A stretch of DNA of 64,000 bases from Pseudomonas sp. EpS/L25. GTDB taxonomy: Bacteria; Pseudomonadota; Gammaproteobacteria; Pseudomonadales; Pseudomonadaceae. The stretch lies in NCBI RefSeq assembly GCF_001512295.1, contig NZ_LNUP01000001.1:205232-269231 (forward strand), given 5' to 3'. The number at the start of each line of letters is the position of its first letter. Position 1 is the first letter of the stretch. Below, piece after piece: positions 1 to 9,009 of this stretch. The translations under genes were made by a program, and so were the position numbers. The notes under the pieces are model-generated. The model had not been told where the DNA came from. It saw nothing but the letters and a program-made list of their open reading frames with translations, and ran no database searches.

Positions 1-491
1 TGCCGTTCGCGAAGTGCGTCGATACGATTCGCCGCTAGATCTGAACCAAGTAATACCGAGCGGATGCGCGCCGCAGTCTTTCTGTTACCTATCTGAAGTA
101 GCACCACAGCTATCTCTATCACTTGCAAGTTAAAAAGCTCCTTATGGGGCTTTTTAAGACAGCAACATTGGCTAGGAGTCGATGTCTCAGCTGAGCTTTG
201 CCGCCTCCGTCGACCATCATGTAGTAGATCTCGGCCGCCTCGCTCCGCACGCCTTAAAGCGCTCGGATTGACGGAGGGACAACGGGGTACACTGATGCCA
301 TTTACCTCATGAGAGCATGGAGGGGGACAGATTGAGCCATCCCAGATGGCACCACAGCGCCCAAGGCGGGCGGTAGCGTCTAGATCAACGCCTCGCATGA
401 CAAATGTCAGGTGCCGATTGACACCTACCCCTTGAATTGGGCATTCTCGCGCACCACCTCATACTGGTGATACATACAGGAGGGCTTAACG
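1..491. other. Non-coding left edge, possible prophage end
   Basis: I see no convincing gene in these 491 bases. They hold a terminator-like hairpin at 132-155 and an AGGAGG ribosome binding site at about 479-484, just before the first gene. An att or cos site could lie here, since in P2-like phages both map outside the portal end of the late genes. No repeat matching the integrase end was found, so this is only a possibility. Confidence 0.4.
132..155 (+). terminator. Rho-independent terminator-like hairpin
   Basis: AAAAAGCTCC and GGGGCTTTTT form a 10-bp stem (one G-U pair) around a TTAT loop, ending in five T residues. It faces the plus strand, but the gene it would end is not visible, so it probably belongs to something left of the window. 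Confidence 0.55.
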
Positions 492-962
492 ATGAGTAAA
501 GACGCTCGCGCTGTTGCCCAGCAGATCCTGGACGAGTGCAAGGCAGCGGGAGATCCTGCAGTCACCCCGATGCAGCTTCTCAAGCTGGTGTACATAGCTC
601 ATGGCTACATGCTGGGAAAACTTGGTATTCCTCTTATTAGGGAACCAGTTGAGGCATGGCAGTATGGCCCCGTAGTCCGTTCTGTTTACAATGCGGTAAG
701 AGAATTTGGCTCTTTACCGATACCAAATGTCCCTAACGCACCAACCGAACAATTTTCCGATGCAGAAAAACATGTCATCCGTGAAGTAGTGCGAAAGTAC
801 GGTCGAGCTGACGGGATAGCCCTTTCCTCAGCCACTCACCAGCCCGGCACACCGTGGAGTGTGACCTGGTCGAATGCAGGACAGAACGCTATTATCTCGA
901 ACGATATGATCGAGTCTTTCTATCGCTGGATTCTTAGTCAGCCGTCGCATTCGATGCTATGA
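492..962 (+). CDS. Panacea-domain (SocA/DUF4065-like) protein, candidate antitoxin
   Basis: This 156-residue protein has the Panacea pattern: LLKLVYIAHGYMLG at about residues 30-43, then EPVEAWQYGPVVRSVY at about 54-69. Panacea proteins often neutralise unrelated toxins encoded beside them and also occur as phage GepA-like proteins. An AGGAGG site precedes the ATG by about 7 bases. The stop overlaps the next start (ATGA), so the two genes are translationally coupled, which fits a toxin-antitoxin pair. The pairing with a membrane toxin is inference. The gene lies outside the structural genes, at the prophage edge, a usual place for lysogenic-conversion genes. Confidence 0.75.
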   Translation: MSKDARAVAQQILDECKAAGDPAVTPMQLLKLVYIAHGYMLGKLGIPLIREPVEAWQYGPVVRSVYNAVREFGSLPIPNVPNAPTEQFSDAEKHVIREVVRKYGRADGIALSSATHQPGTPWSVTWSNAGQNAIISNDMIESFYRWILSQPSHSML

Positions 963-1438
963 CTATTGGCAATGATGACGATCCTCTGGACCCCAGCGGT
1001 CTTCTTGACCCCAGTATAGATAGTCTCTTTGAGCCTCCGAAGCCGCCGACAGGATCGCCGCTCCTCAATCAAGCACTGGCCAACGAAAGCCAAGCGTTTG
1101 CCAACAACGAGGATCAAGACAAAGAGCAAGCAAGACAACAAAATAATGATCTTCATGGCATGCGGATGTCGCATACCTGGCTCCTGCTCGTTCTTGCTCT
1201 CATATGGATTTTCGTTATTTTAATAGTCGTTCTACTACAGGGCTTTGGAAAGTGGTTCACTCCATTTTTCGATGGCTTCAATCACATTCAATTTAAGCTA
1301 TCCGACACAGTAATCGTCGCTTTCATCACGTCAACGACTGCAACTGTGCTCGGGCTTTACGGCATTGCTGCTTACTGGTTGTACGGAAAACCGAAGAAGC
1401 CTGAAGACTCCGAGAAAACAAAAAAAGATACTCAATAA
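959..1438 (+). CDS. Two-TM small membrane protein, candidate toxin of the Panacea pair
   Basis: The 159-residue protein has an acidic, Pro-rich and then Gln/Asn-rich cytoplasmic N-terminus (1-70), a hydrophobic helix at about 73-95, a second at about 116-142, and a Lys-rich tail. I recognise no named family. It starts on the ATGA overlap with the Panacea gene, and a strong terminator directly follows, so the two form a closed unit. Panacea antitoxins are known to pair with membrane-acting toxins, so that is the best guess. A superinfection-exclusion protein is the alternative. Confidence 0.6.
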   Translation: MTIGNDDDPLDPSGLLDPSIDSLFEPPKPPTGSPLLNQALANESQAFANNEDQDKEQARQQNNDLHGMRMSHTWLLLVLALIWIFVILIVVLLQGFGKWFTPFFDGFNHIQFKLSDTVIVAFITSTTATVLGLYGIAAYWLYGKPKKPEDSEKTKKDTQ

Positions 1439-1462
1439 AAAAGCCGCTTTACGCGGCTTTTT
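1438..1462. terminator. Bidirectional terminator
   Basis: AAAAAGCCGC and GCGGCTTTTT enclose a 5-base loop. T-runs occur on both strands, so it can end the Panacea pair on the plus strand and the terminase-portal transcript arriving on the minus strand (portal stop at 1499). Confidence 0.85.
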
Positions 1463-1498
1463 GTTTTGCTCCACAAAAGGGTACGGATATCAGTTTCC

Positions 1499-2506
1499 TT
1501 ACTGTGGGAGTTGCGTGAGTTCGTATGGCCGGAAGCGGATCACCTCTTCCCCCAGCCATTCGTTGACCTGGGCCAGGCGAGCCTGCAGCGGCTCCAGCTC
1601 GTTGGCGGCGTAGACCAAGGCGGCATCGCGGATCGAGCCGAAGCCACCGGCGTTCTGCGGCACGATGCCCATCAGCTGCGGCGGGATCCGCAGGCCGGCG
1701 AGCATGTCGTCGCGGGTGATGCCCTTGATCGAGTTGAATTCGTCCTTCGCCGCCACCTCGCTGACCGGGATCAGCTGGATGCCGTCTTTCTTGCCGCCCG
1801 GGGCATAGACGAAGAGGTTGCGGAAGTTGCCCGGCCCTTTGGACTGGCGTAGCGCGGTGCGGACGTTGTCAATGTCCTCCTCCTTCTGCGCCGGGTCGGT
1901 CATGTAGAAGATGAAGCCGGCGTGGCTGCCGTTGTTGTAGTACTTGCGCCGGAACAGCGTGGCCGACTCGTTGAGCAGCGCGGACTGCATGGCCGCGAGC
2001 CACTCGGGCATGCCATAGATCTCCTGGTTGATGTCGGCCTCGCGCAGGTGGCAGATGGTGCCCGGGGTGAATTCGTGCTCGTCACGCCACCCGCGCACCT
2101 GGAAGAAGCGGTTGTCCTCGCCGCGGCGCATGTACTTGGCTAGCACTGGCTGCAGGCTGACCGGCGTGCCCAGGCGTGACTGCCGCCGCTCCAGGTACGC
2201 ATTGCCGGACCACAGCCAGTCCAGGGCGAACTGCTCGAACGCCGCACGGCTCAGCAGGCGATGCGGGATGAAAGTGCGGGCCAGCATGTTGCGCTTGAAC
2301 TTGAGGCCGGAGTCCAGATAGACGCTGGCTCGCGTGGCCTTGGCCAGGCCGTCGAGGGACAGCGGCGGGTCGTAGTAGCGACCGTTGAACCAGCATTCCA
2401 GGTAGTCGAAGACCTCGCGGCCTTCTAGCACTGGCATGGGATCGCCGAAGGTAAAGGCCTCGATAGGGCCGGGCGTCGAAACGGTTAGTTCGGTGGAATC
2501 GCTCAT
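1499..2506 (-). CDS. Q: Phage portal protein (P2 gpQ family)
   Basis: The 335-residue product is the portal through which DNA enters the procapsid. Family features include LSRAAFEQFALDWLWSGNAY near the middle and, toward the C-terminus, LRIPPQLMGIVPQNAGGFG, typical of phage portal family proteins. An upstream in-frame extension is possible, but the ATG at 2506 overlaps the terminase stop (TGATG), as expected for coupled P-Q genes, and gives the usual length. It is convergent with the Panacea pair across a shared terminator. Confidence 0.93.
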   Translation of the reverse strand: MSDSTELTVSTPGPIEAFTFGDPMPVLEGREVFDYLECWFNGRYYDPPLSLDGLAKATRASVYLDSGLKFKRNMLARTFIPHRLLSRAAFEQFALDWLWSGNAYLERRQSRLGTPVSLQPVLAKYMRRGEDNRFFQVRGWRDEHEFTPGTICHLREADINQEIYGMPEWLAAMQSALLNESATLFRRKYYNNGSHAGFIFYMTDPAQKEEDIDNVRTALRQSKGPGNFRNLFVYAPGGKKDGIQLIPVSEVAAKDEFNSIKGITRDDMLAGLRIPPQLMGIVPQNAGGFGSIRDAALVYAANELEPLQARLAQVNEWLGEEVIRFRPYELTQLPQ

Positions 2507-4317
2507 CAGAAAATCTCCATGACGCCGGTATTGCGGGCGGTCTGCCCTTCCAGCGGCTCGTTGTGCAGGGCATGAAAGAGGGCCCACGCGAGATCCGCGT
2601 GGCCGGTGGTGTCGTTGCGTCCGGCCGTGTAGGTGAACTGGCGGCCGCTGGCGGTGGTGGTCTTGCGAATGGCCATGAGCGACTGGGCAACGTCGGTCCA
2701 ACCGGCGTCGAACTCAAGGCGGCCGTTCTTGATCACGTCGTAGGCCTTGAGCACCAGGCGCGTCTTGACCTCGGGCGAGTAGCTGAAGGTGGTCACGCCC
2801 GGGAAGAATTGCTTCACCAGCTGGGCCACGCCGCTGCCCATGCCGGTGACATCGATGCCGATATAGGTCACCCAGTAGCGCTGGCAGACCTGGCGGATCG
2901 CCTCGGCCTGGGCGGCGAAGTCCATGCCACGGAACTGGTGGCGCTCGAGCACGCGAAACTTGCCGCCCGGTACCGCCGGCGGCGCGACCACCACCAGGCC
3001 GGCGGTGTCGCCGGTCTCGGCGGGGTCATAGCCGACCCAGACCGGGCGATCGCCCAGAGGTCGAGCCGCAAACGGTTTGTAGTCCTCGGCCCACTCGACC
3101 CAGCTGTCCACCATGCAGGGCTGCAGCATGGCCAGGGGGAAGATGCTCGCGCCGTCGTCGACGAACTGGCACATGAGCAGGTTCTGGAAGGCCTCGGCCG
3201 AGTATTCGAGCTTGAGCTCTTCCAGGTCGAACAGGTCGCAGCCGCGGGACTCGGCGTCCAGGATCGTGACGATCTGCCGCCAGATCCGGTCCTCGCAGAG
3301 CCGGCCCTGCTGCAGGGCGTCGTGGGAGACATCCAGCTTCAGGTGCTGGGCGACCGGCTTGCCCTTGTTGAAGCGCTCGCCGGTCCAGAAGGTATAGGCC
3401 TCATGGGCCATCGAGCTCGGCGTCGAGAAGTAGGTCCGGCGGTATTGCTTCTGCATGGCCATGCCGCTGGCCACCTTGTTCAGCTCCTCGAAGCGGAAGG
3501 TCCAGAAGAATTCGTCGAAGTAGAAATTGCCGTGGTAGCCCTGGGCGGTGCGGGCATTGGTACCCAGGAAGTGCAGCTCGGCGCCGTTGGCCAGGATGAT
3601 CGGATCGCCAGTCACATCAACGCCACAGACCTCCCGGGCGAAGGCCTGGATATACGCCTTGAAGATATGCGCCTGGTTCTTGCTGGCCGATAGGAAGATC
3701 TGGTTGCGCCCGGTGATCAACGCGTCCAGGAAGGCCTCGCGGGCAAAGTAGAAGGTGGCACCGATCTGCCGGCTCTTGAGGATGGCGCGGGTCCGCTGCT
3801 GACCCGCGCGGTACCAGTCCAGCTGGTACCCGAAGCACTGGTCGCGGAAGGCGCTCTCAAGGGCCTCGATTTGCTCCTCGGTGAAGTCGTTGCGCGCGGC
3901 CTTCTTCTTAGGCCCGGCATTGCGGTTGTCCAGCTTCGGATTGAGCTCGGCCTCGGAGCCGCCGCCCTGGAAGCGCTGGATCCGCGCCTGGCGCTCCAGC
4001 TGGCGGTGCAGCAGGTCGATCTCCTTGAAGTCGCCCCCGGTCTTGCCGTCCTTGAGGATCAGCTGCACCAGGCGTGCCTCCAGGGCGCCGCCGATTCGCT
4101 CGACGTTATCCGCCCGATCCCATTCGTCCCGGGCCTTCCAGCTGTGGACGGTCTTTTCCTTCTCGCCGATCGCCTCGGCGATCTCCGTCACCCGCCAGCC
4201 CATCCAGTACAGATGCTTGGCGCGACGACGCACGTCCATCAGCAGGTCAGTGGACGGGGCGGCTGCCGGCGTTTCGGTCGGGCTTGGCAGGGGCGAGGAA
4301 TCGGATAGGCTTTTCAT
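2506..4317 (-). CDS. P: Terminase large subunit, ATPase/nuclease (P2 gpP family)
   Basis: The 603-residue packaging motor opens with a helix-turn-helix (residues about 27-65, GWRVTEIAEAIG) that binds DNA or the small subunit. The ATPase core follows, with Walker A-like KSRQIGATF and Walker B-like NFYFDEFFW. The C-terminal RNase H-like nuclease carries WVGYDPAETGD and YIGIDVTGMG, whose acidic residues would bind metal. Length is normal for the family. It is transcribed divergently from the scaffold gene, and the 154-bp space between them holds an Ogr-type dyad. Confidence 0.95.
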   Translation of the reverse strand: MKSLSDSSPLPSPTETPAAAPSTDLLMDVRRRAKHLYWMGWRVTEIAEAIGEKEKTVHSWKARDEWDRADNVERIGGALEARLVQLILKDGKTGGDFKEIDLLHRQLERQARIQRFQGGGSEAELNPKLDNRNAGPKKKAARNDFTEEQIEALESAFRDQCFGYQLDWYRAGQQRTRAILKSRQIGATFYFAREAFLDALITGRNQIFLSASKNQAHIFKAYIQAFAREVCGVDVTGDPIILANGAELHFLGTNARTAQGYHGNFYFDEFFWTFRFEELNKVASGMAMQKQYRRTYFSTPSSMAHEAYTFWTGERFNKGKPVAQHLKLDVSHDALQQGRLCEDRIWRQIVTILDAESRGCDLFDLEELKLEYSAEAFQNLLMCQFVDDGASIFPLAMLQPCMVDSWVEWAEDYKPFAARPLGDRPVWVGYDPAETGDTAGLVVVAPPAVPGGKFRVLERHQFRGMDFAAQAEAIRQVCQRYWVTYIGIDVTGMGSGVAQLVKQFFPGVTTFSYSPEVKTRLVLKAYDVIKNGRLEFDAGWTDVAQSLMAIRKTTTASGRQFTYTAGRNDTTGHADLAWALFHALHNEPLEGQTARNTGVMEIF

Positions 4318-4364
4318 GGCCGCCAGACTGCCGCCCTGATCCCCTCCTCCATAGCGCGCGACCG

Positions 4365-4383
4365 TGTACCGCGCGCGCCTACA
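4365..4383. promoter_or_regulatory. Putative late-activator (Ogr/Delta) binding dyad 1
   Basis: TGTAC-N9-CTACA, 19 bp, lies between the divergent terminase and scaffold genes. Two further sites with the same architecture stand at 10708 and 16281, before V and FI. P2 Ogr and P4 Delta are known to bind TGT-N12-ACA dyads centred near -55 of late promoters. Here the spacing is one base longer. A CGCGCGCGCG tract begins 20 bases downstream at 4404. Confidence 0.6.
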
Positions 4384-4471
4384 AAACCCCCTCGTTGCTG
4401 GGACGCGCGCGCGTCCCGACCATGCCCCTCATCGCCCAAGCACTCCCGCTAAGCCTCTGAGGATCCCCGGC

Positions 4472-5317
4472 ATGGCCGACCCCAAGACCCCCAAACTCCG
4501 CTCTCCTTTCTTCCGTGTCGCCGTCGAAGGCGCTACCAGCGATGGCCGCCAGATCGAGCGCAGCCAGATCGAGCAGATGGCTGCCAGCTACGACCCCAAG
4601 ACCTACGGCGCCCGCATCTGGATGGAACACATCCGCAGCACCCTCGCGGACAGTCCCTTCCGTGCCTACGGCGACGTAATCGCGGTCAAGGCTGAGGAAG
4701 TCGAGATCAATGGCCAGAAGAAGCTGGCTCTGTTCGCCCAGATCGAGCCCACCGCCGACCTGGTGGCCTTGAACAAGGCCAAGCAGAAGATCTACACCTC
4801 GGTCGAGATCTCGCCCAAGTTCGCCGACACCGGCGCCGCCTACCTGGTCGGCCTGGGCATCACCGACAGCCCCGCCAGCCTGGGTACCGACGTGCTGTCC
4901 TTCGCCGCGGCCAATCCGGCCAGCAATCCCTACGCCGGCCGCAAGCTGCACGCCGACAACCTCTTCACCGTGGCCGAAGAGACCGCTCTGACCTTCGCCG
5001 AGGTCGAGGACAAGCCCGGCCTGGGCGCCAAGTTGTTCGCCAAGGTCCAGGAGCTGCTCAAGGGCAAGGACGCGCACATCGACGGCGAGTTTGCCCAGAT
5101 CGGCGCCGCGGTCACCGCAGTGGCCGAGCACGTCCGCGAGCAGGACAGTCGCTTTACCAACGCCGAAACCGCTTTCGCCGAACTGGCCGGCAAGCATGCC
5201 CAGCTGCAGACCGACTTCACCAATCTGCAGGTGCAGCTCAGCCAGACCCAAGACCCCAACCAGACCAAGCGCCCTGCGGTTACCGGCGGCGATGGCAAGA
5301 CCCTGACCGACTGCTGA
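4472..5317 (+). CDS. O: Capsid scaffolding protease (P2 gpO family)
   Basis: The 281-residue protein should act as internal scaffold and as the protease that trims capsid, portal and itself. The N-terminal protease half runs to about residue 160 and includes WMEHIRS with the candidate catalytic His and SPASLGTD with a candidate Ser. The C-terminal part is a Gln-rich coiled coil (about 210-265) typical of scaffolds. The ATG at 4472 gives the conserved beginning (MADPKTPKLRSPFF); longer in-frame starts only add low-complexity sequence from the promoter region. Confidence 0.92.
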   Translation: MADPKTPKLRSPFFRVAVEGATSDGRQIERSQIEQMAASYDPKTYGARIWMEHIRSTLADSPFRAYGDVIAVKAEEVEINGQKKLALFAQIEPTADLVALNKAKQKIYTSVEISPKFADTGAAYLVGLGITDSPASLGTDVLSFAAANPASNPYAGRKLHADNLFTVAEETALTFAEVEDKPGLGAKLFAKVQELLKGKDAHIDGEFAQIGAAVTAVAEHVREQDSRFTNAETAFAELAGKHAQLQTDFTNLQVQLSQTQDPNQTKRPAVTGGDGKTLTDC

Positions 5318-5345
5318 TCAGCCGTTCACTTTCCCGGAGAGATCC

Positions 5346-6362
5346 ATGCGTAACGATACCCGTGCCCTGTACGCCGCCTACCTGGCCCAAGTTGCTGCCC
5401 TGAGCGGCGTGTCCTCGGCGAGCGCCACTTTCGCTGTCGACCCCACCGTCCAGCAGAAGCTGGAAACCCGCATCCAGGAGTCCAGCGACTTCCTGAGCAA
5501 GATCAACATCATCGGCGTCGACGAGCTGCTCGGCCAAAAGGTCGGCCTGGGCGTCTCTGGCACCATCGCCAGCCGTACCGATACCAGCGGCTCGGCCAGC
5601 CGGAATCCGCGCGACGTGTCCAGCACCGACAAGCAGGATTACAAGTGCGAGAAGACCGACTTCGACACCGCGATCCCCTACTCCCTGCTGGACGCCTGGG
5701 CCAAGTTCCCGGACTTCCAGGCGCGCCTGCGTGACGCCATCGTCAAGCGCCAGGCCCTGGACCGCCTGATGGTCGGCTTCAACGGCACCAGCGCTGCGGC
5801 CACCACCAACCGCGCCACCAACCCGCTGCTCCAGGACGTCAACATCGGCTGGCTGCAGCAGTACCGCAACAACGCACCCCAGCGCGTGCTGAAGTCCGGC
5901 AAGACCGCCGGCAAGATCGTGATCGGCACCGGCGCCGACGCCGACTACAACAACCTGGATGCCCTGGTCTTCGACGCGGTCAGCAACCTGATCGACCCCT
6001 GGTACCGCAAGGATCCGGGCCTGGTGGTGATCCTCGGCCGCGACCTGGTCCACGACAAGTACTTCCCCCTGGTTAACCGCGAGCAGGCACCCAGCGAGAA
6101 GCTGGCCACCGACCTGATCCTGGCCCAGAAGCGCATGGGCGGCCTGCAGCCGGTCGAGGTGCCTTACTGCCCGGACAAGGGCATGCTCATCACCTCGCTC
6201 GAAAACCTGGCGATCTACTTCCAGACCGGCGGCCGCCGCCGCTTCGTCAAGGAAGCGCCAGAGAAAAACCGCATCGAGAACTACGAGTCGAGTAACGACG
6301 CCTACGTGATCGAGGACTACGGCTTCGGCTGCTTGGTCGAAAACATCGAGACGGGCGTATAA
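5346..6362 (+). CDS. N: Major capsid protein (P2 gpN family)
   Basis: At 338 residues this matches the P2-type HK97-fold capsid. Family landmarks are an N-terminal stretch matured by the scaffold protease, SSDFLSKINIIGVDELLGQK at about 39-58, VPYCPDKGMLITSLENLAIY, and a C-terminal GRRRRFVKEAP segment. It has a GGAGA ribosome binding site and follows the scaffold gene by 28 bases, in the order expected for head assembly. Confidence 0.95.
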   Translation: MRNDTRALYAAYLAQVAALSGVSSASATFAVDPTVQQKLETRIQESSDFLSKINIIGVDELLGQKVGLGVSGTIASRTDTSGSASRNPRDVSSTDKQDYKCEKTDFDTAIPYSLLDAWAKFPDFQARLRDAIVKRQALDRLMVGFNGTSAAATTNRATNPLLQDVNIGWLQQYRNNAPQRVLKSGKTAGKIVIGTGADADYNNLDALVFDAVSNLIDPWYRKDPGLVVILGRDLVHDKYFPLVNREQAPSEKLATDLILAQKRMGGLQPVEVPYCPDKGMLITSLENLAIYFQTGGRRRFVKEAPEKNRIENYESSNDAYVIEDYGFGCLVENIETGV

Positions 6363-6365
6363 GCC

Positions 6366-7073
6366 ATGGCCACCTCTCCCGCGAAACGTCATTTTCTGGC
6401 CGCCGCGGCGTGCCTCGCCGCCGCGGCGGTCGGGCCAGCCGACAGCATGGCGGGTCGTACCGTGTACGAGCAGCAGCTGGCTCAGCTGCTGCAGGACCGG
6501 CTGCGACTCAAGCAGGTGCAATCCACCCAGGCCAAAGCCGAGCTCAAGCGGCAGCTGCTCGGAGCCTATGCCGACTATGTCAGCGGTGTGCTCGAGGGCG
6601 GCAACGGCGCCCAGGACGAGGTGCTGGTCACCGTGATGATCTGGCGCATCGATGCTGGCGAGTTTGCCGGCGCCCTGGATATCGCCGCCTACGTGCTGCG
6701 CCATGGCCTGCTGATGCCCGATCGCTTCGAGCGCACCCCGGGCTGCCTGATCGCAGAGGAAGTCGCCGAAGGCGCGCTGGCCTCGCAGAAAGCCGGCCAG
6801 CCCTTCGACCTGGACATCCTGGTCCGCACTGCCGTGCTCACCGATGAGCACGACATGCCCGACGAGGCTCGCGCCAAGCTCTATCTGGCCATCGGTCGGG
6901 CCGAGCTGACCGACGTCGACGAGGATCGACCAGGTCGCCCGGGCCAGTTGGTCTCGGCCATCGAGATGCTACGCAAGGCGATCGGCCTGCACGACCGCTG
7001 CGGCGGCAAGAAAGACCTGGAACGGGCCGAGCGCCTGGCCAAGAAACATGCCCCCGCTGAGAGCGGTGGCTAA
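6366..7073 (+). CDS. M: Terminase small subunit (P2 gpM family)
   Basis: The 235-residue product recognises cos DNA and recruits the large subunit. It shows the gpM pattern: an Ala-rich start (SPAKRHF), a Gln-rich helix (YEQQLAQLLQDRLRLKQVQ), and DEVLVTVMIWRIDAGEFAGAL in the centre. The start lies 3 bases after the capsid stop. Together with gpP it forms the packaging enzyme. The helical C-terminus ends with a tetratricopeptide-like region common in this family. Confidence 0.9.
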   Translation: MATSPAKRHFLAAAACLAAAAVGPADSMAGRTVYEQQLAQLLQDRLRLKQVQSTQAKAELKRQLLGAYADYVSGVLEGGNGAQDEVLVTVMIWRIDAGEFAGALDIAAYVLRHGLLMPDRFERTPGCLIAEEVAEGALASQKAGQPFDLDILVRTAVLTDEHDMPDEARAKLYLAIGRAELTDVDEDRPGRPGQLVSAIEMLRKAIGLHDRCGGKKDLERAERLAKKHAPAESGG

Positions 7074-7175
7074 CCGAGCGGTCCCCCGCAACCCCGCCGG
7101 CTCGGGGCGGATCGGCCAGGCCTCGCCTGGGACCGTGAAGCCCCGACCACCGGCGACCCATTTGAGAGCAGCACC

Positions 7176-7637
7176 ATGAGCGGATTCGTTGCAGGCGACA
7201 CCGTCGCCAGCGGTCAGGTGGTGTCCGACCCCTTCTGGCCGGCGATCGAGCTGGACCGGGTCCGCGCCCGGCTGCGCATCGACAGCAGCGTCAGCACGGA
7301 GAAGCTCAAGGCAGCCGTGATCGCCGCGGCCATCACCGTCAACCGCGAGCTGGCCGGCTATCGATTCGCGCAAGCCACCAGCGGCTACGCCACCCTGGCC
7401 GCCGTGCCCGGGTTGCAGGTCGACGGCGTCAGCGAGCGCGCCCACCTGTACCTCCGCGCCATCGATGCTGCCTCCGCGGCTGAGGTGGCCGAGCGGTACC
7501 GCAGTTACGACAGCACCGCCAAGGGCGACAAGGACGCCGAGGCGCTGACCCCCACCATCGACGAGTACCGCCGCGATCAGCGCTGGGCCATCCGCGACTT
7601 CCTGGGCCTGGCCCGGACCACCGTGGAGCTCATCTGA
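7176..7637 (+). CDS. L: Head completion/stabilisation protein (P2 gpL family)
   Basis: The 153-residue protein would close the filled head before tail joining. Recognisable are the DPFWPAIELDRVRARLRID motif near the N-terminus and the conserved EYRRDQRWAIRDFLG near the C-terminus. About 100 bases separate it from M, more than usual in this operon, and contain GC-rich inverted repeats but no evident gene. Its stop overlaps the start of X by one base. Confidence 0.9.
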   Translation: MSGFVAGDTVASGQVVSDPFWPAIELDRVRARLRIDSSVSTEKLKAAVIAAAITVNRELAGYRFAQATSGYATLAAVPGLQVDGVSERAHLYLRAIDAASAAEVAERYRSYDSTAKGDKDAEALTPTIDEYRRDQRWAIRDFLGLARTTVELI

Positions 7638-7861
7638 TGGCCACCGTCGTGCGCGCTCAGCAAGGCGACACCCTGGACCGGATCTGCCTGCGGCATTACG
7701 GGCGCACCCAGGACGTCACCGAGGCCGCGCTCGACGCCAACCCGGGCCTGGCTGAGCTGGGCCCCATCCTGCCGATCGGCACCCCTATCACCCTGCCAGA
7801 CGCTCCCGCCCAGGCCACTGCCGGCATCGCCGCGCAACAGCCGGTCAGCCTCTGGGACTAG
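7637..7861 (+). CDS. X: Tail protein X (LysM-like)
   Basis: This 74-residue protein is a short LysM-like domain: VVRAQQGDTLDRICLRHYG, then LPIGTPITLPD. In P2 relatives gpX is a structural tail protein thought to sit at the tail tip. It begins on the last base of the L stop and precedes the lysis cassette, its usual location. Confidence 0.9.
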   Translation: MATVVRAQQGDTLDRICLRHYGRTQDVTEAALDANPGLAELGPILPIGTPITLPDAPAQATAGIAAQQPVSLWD

Positions 7862-7873
7862 ACGAGAAACATC

Positions 7874-8188
7874 ATGCCTGACCGTCCTGACTCCTGGGCC
7901 TGGTTCGCCACCTGGCTCGAACACAACTGGCCCGCCCTCTACGCCGCGATGGTCGCCGGCGTCATCGCCGCGCTGCGCATCGCCTACGGCGGCGGCACCC
8001 TGCGCCGCGTGCTGCTCGAGGCCCCCTTGTGCGGCGCCCTGGCCCTGGCCGCAAGCCACGGTCTCTCCCTGCTGGGCATCCCTGCCAGCACCGGCCCCTT
8101 CTGGGGCGGAATCATCGGCCTGCTGGGCGTTGAGAGCACTCGCGCCGCGGCTAAACGCTTCGTCGAACGCAAGGTGGAAACGCAATGA
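7874..8188 (+). CDS. Phage holin
   Basis: The 104-residue protein has two to three hydrophobic segments (about 20-38, 48-62, 68-85) and a charged C-terminus ending ERKVETQ, consistent with a lambda-type or class II holin. It directly precedes and overlaps the endolysin gene by 4 bases. It would form the membrane lesions that release or activate the endolysin. Confidence 0.82.
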   Translation: MPDRPDSWAWFATWLEHNWPALYAAMVAGVIAALRIAYGGGTLRRVLLEAPLCGALALAASHGLSLLGIPASTGPFWGGIIGLLGVESTRAAAKRFVERKVETQ

Positions 8189-9009
8189 ACCAGCCCAAGA
8201 TCCTGATCATCGGCGCCCACGGCCTGGCTGTGCGCGACCTGCAGAAAGCCCTGGCCGTGGCCGGCTTCTCCGTCGACCTGGACGGCGACTATGACGAAGG
8301 CACCGAGCAGGCCGTTGAAGCCTTCCAGCGCTCTGTCGGCCTGGTAGCCGATGGCATCGCCGGTCCGAAGACCTTCGCCGCCCTGCTGGGCAAGCGCGAC
8401 CCGCTCCATCTGGGCTACGCCGACCTCGAGCAGGCCGCCAAGACCCTGGGCGTCCCCGTCGCAGCCGTCCAGGCGGTCAATGAGGTTGAGTCCAAGGGCC
8501 AGGGCTTCCTGGACAACGGCAAGGTCGTGATCCTGTTCGAGCGCCACGTCTTCCACCAGCGCCTGGTCAAGGCCCACGGCCAGGCCGAGGCCGATCGCCT
8601 GGCAGCCCTCAACCCGAATCTGATCAACCCGAAGTCCGGTGGCTACGCCGGCGGCGCGGCCGAGTGGCAGCGCCTGACCTCGGCCCGGCAGATCGACGAG
8701 GCCTGCGCGCTGGAGTCGTGCAGCTGGGGCCTGTTCCAGGTCATGGGCTACCACTGGCAGGCGCTGGGCTACGCCAGCGTTCAGGACTTCGTCACCCGCA
8801 TGCAGGCCAGCGAGGCCGAGCAGCTCGACGCCTTCGTTCGCTTCGTCAAAACGGAGCCTGCGCTGCTCAAGGCACTCAAGGCCGGCAAGTGGGCCGATTT
8901 CGCCCGCGGCTACAACGGCCCGGCCTACGCCCGCAATCTCTACGACGTGAAGCTCGAGCGCGCTTTCGCCCGCTACAGCGCCGCCGCTTCAGCTAAGGAC
9001 GCCGCATGA
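8185..9009 (+). CDS. Endolysin: peptidoglycan-binding plus N-acetylmuramidase domain
   Basis: The 274-residue enzyme has an N-terminal PG_binding_1 domain (residues about 8-70, ending GPKTFAALLG) and a C-terminal DUF3380-type N-acetylmuramidase domain (about 85-265). NEVESKGQGF carries the likely catalytic Glu, and LESCSWGLFQVMGYHW is a conserved core motif. There is no signal peptide, so it needs the holin just upstream. It overlaps both neighbours by ATGA. Confidence 0.92.
   Translation: MNQPKILIIGAHGLAVRDLQKALAVAGFSVDLDGDYDEGTEQAVEAFQRSVGLVADGIAGPKTFAALLGKRDPLHLGYADLEQAAKTLGVPVAAVQAVNEVESKGQGFLDNGKVVILFERHVFHQRLVKAHGQAEADRLAALNPNLINPKSGGYAGGAAEWQRLTSARQIDEACALESCSWGLFQVMGYHWQALGYASVQDFVTRMQASEAEQLDAFVRFVKTEPALLKALKAGKWADFARGYNGPAYARNLYDVKLERAFARYSAAASAKDAA

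Noticed and set aside
119..253. Short minus-strand frame at the left edge
   Set aside because: It is only about 40 codons, starts after an in-frame stop, has no binding site and runs through a terminator hairpin. No family is recognised.
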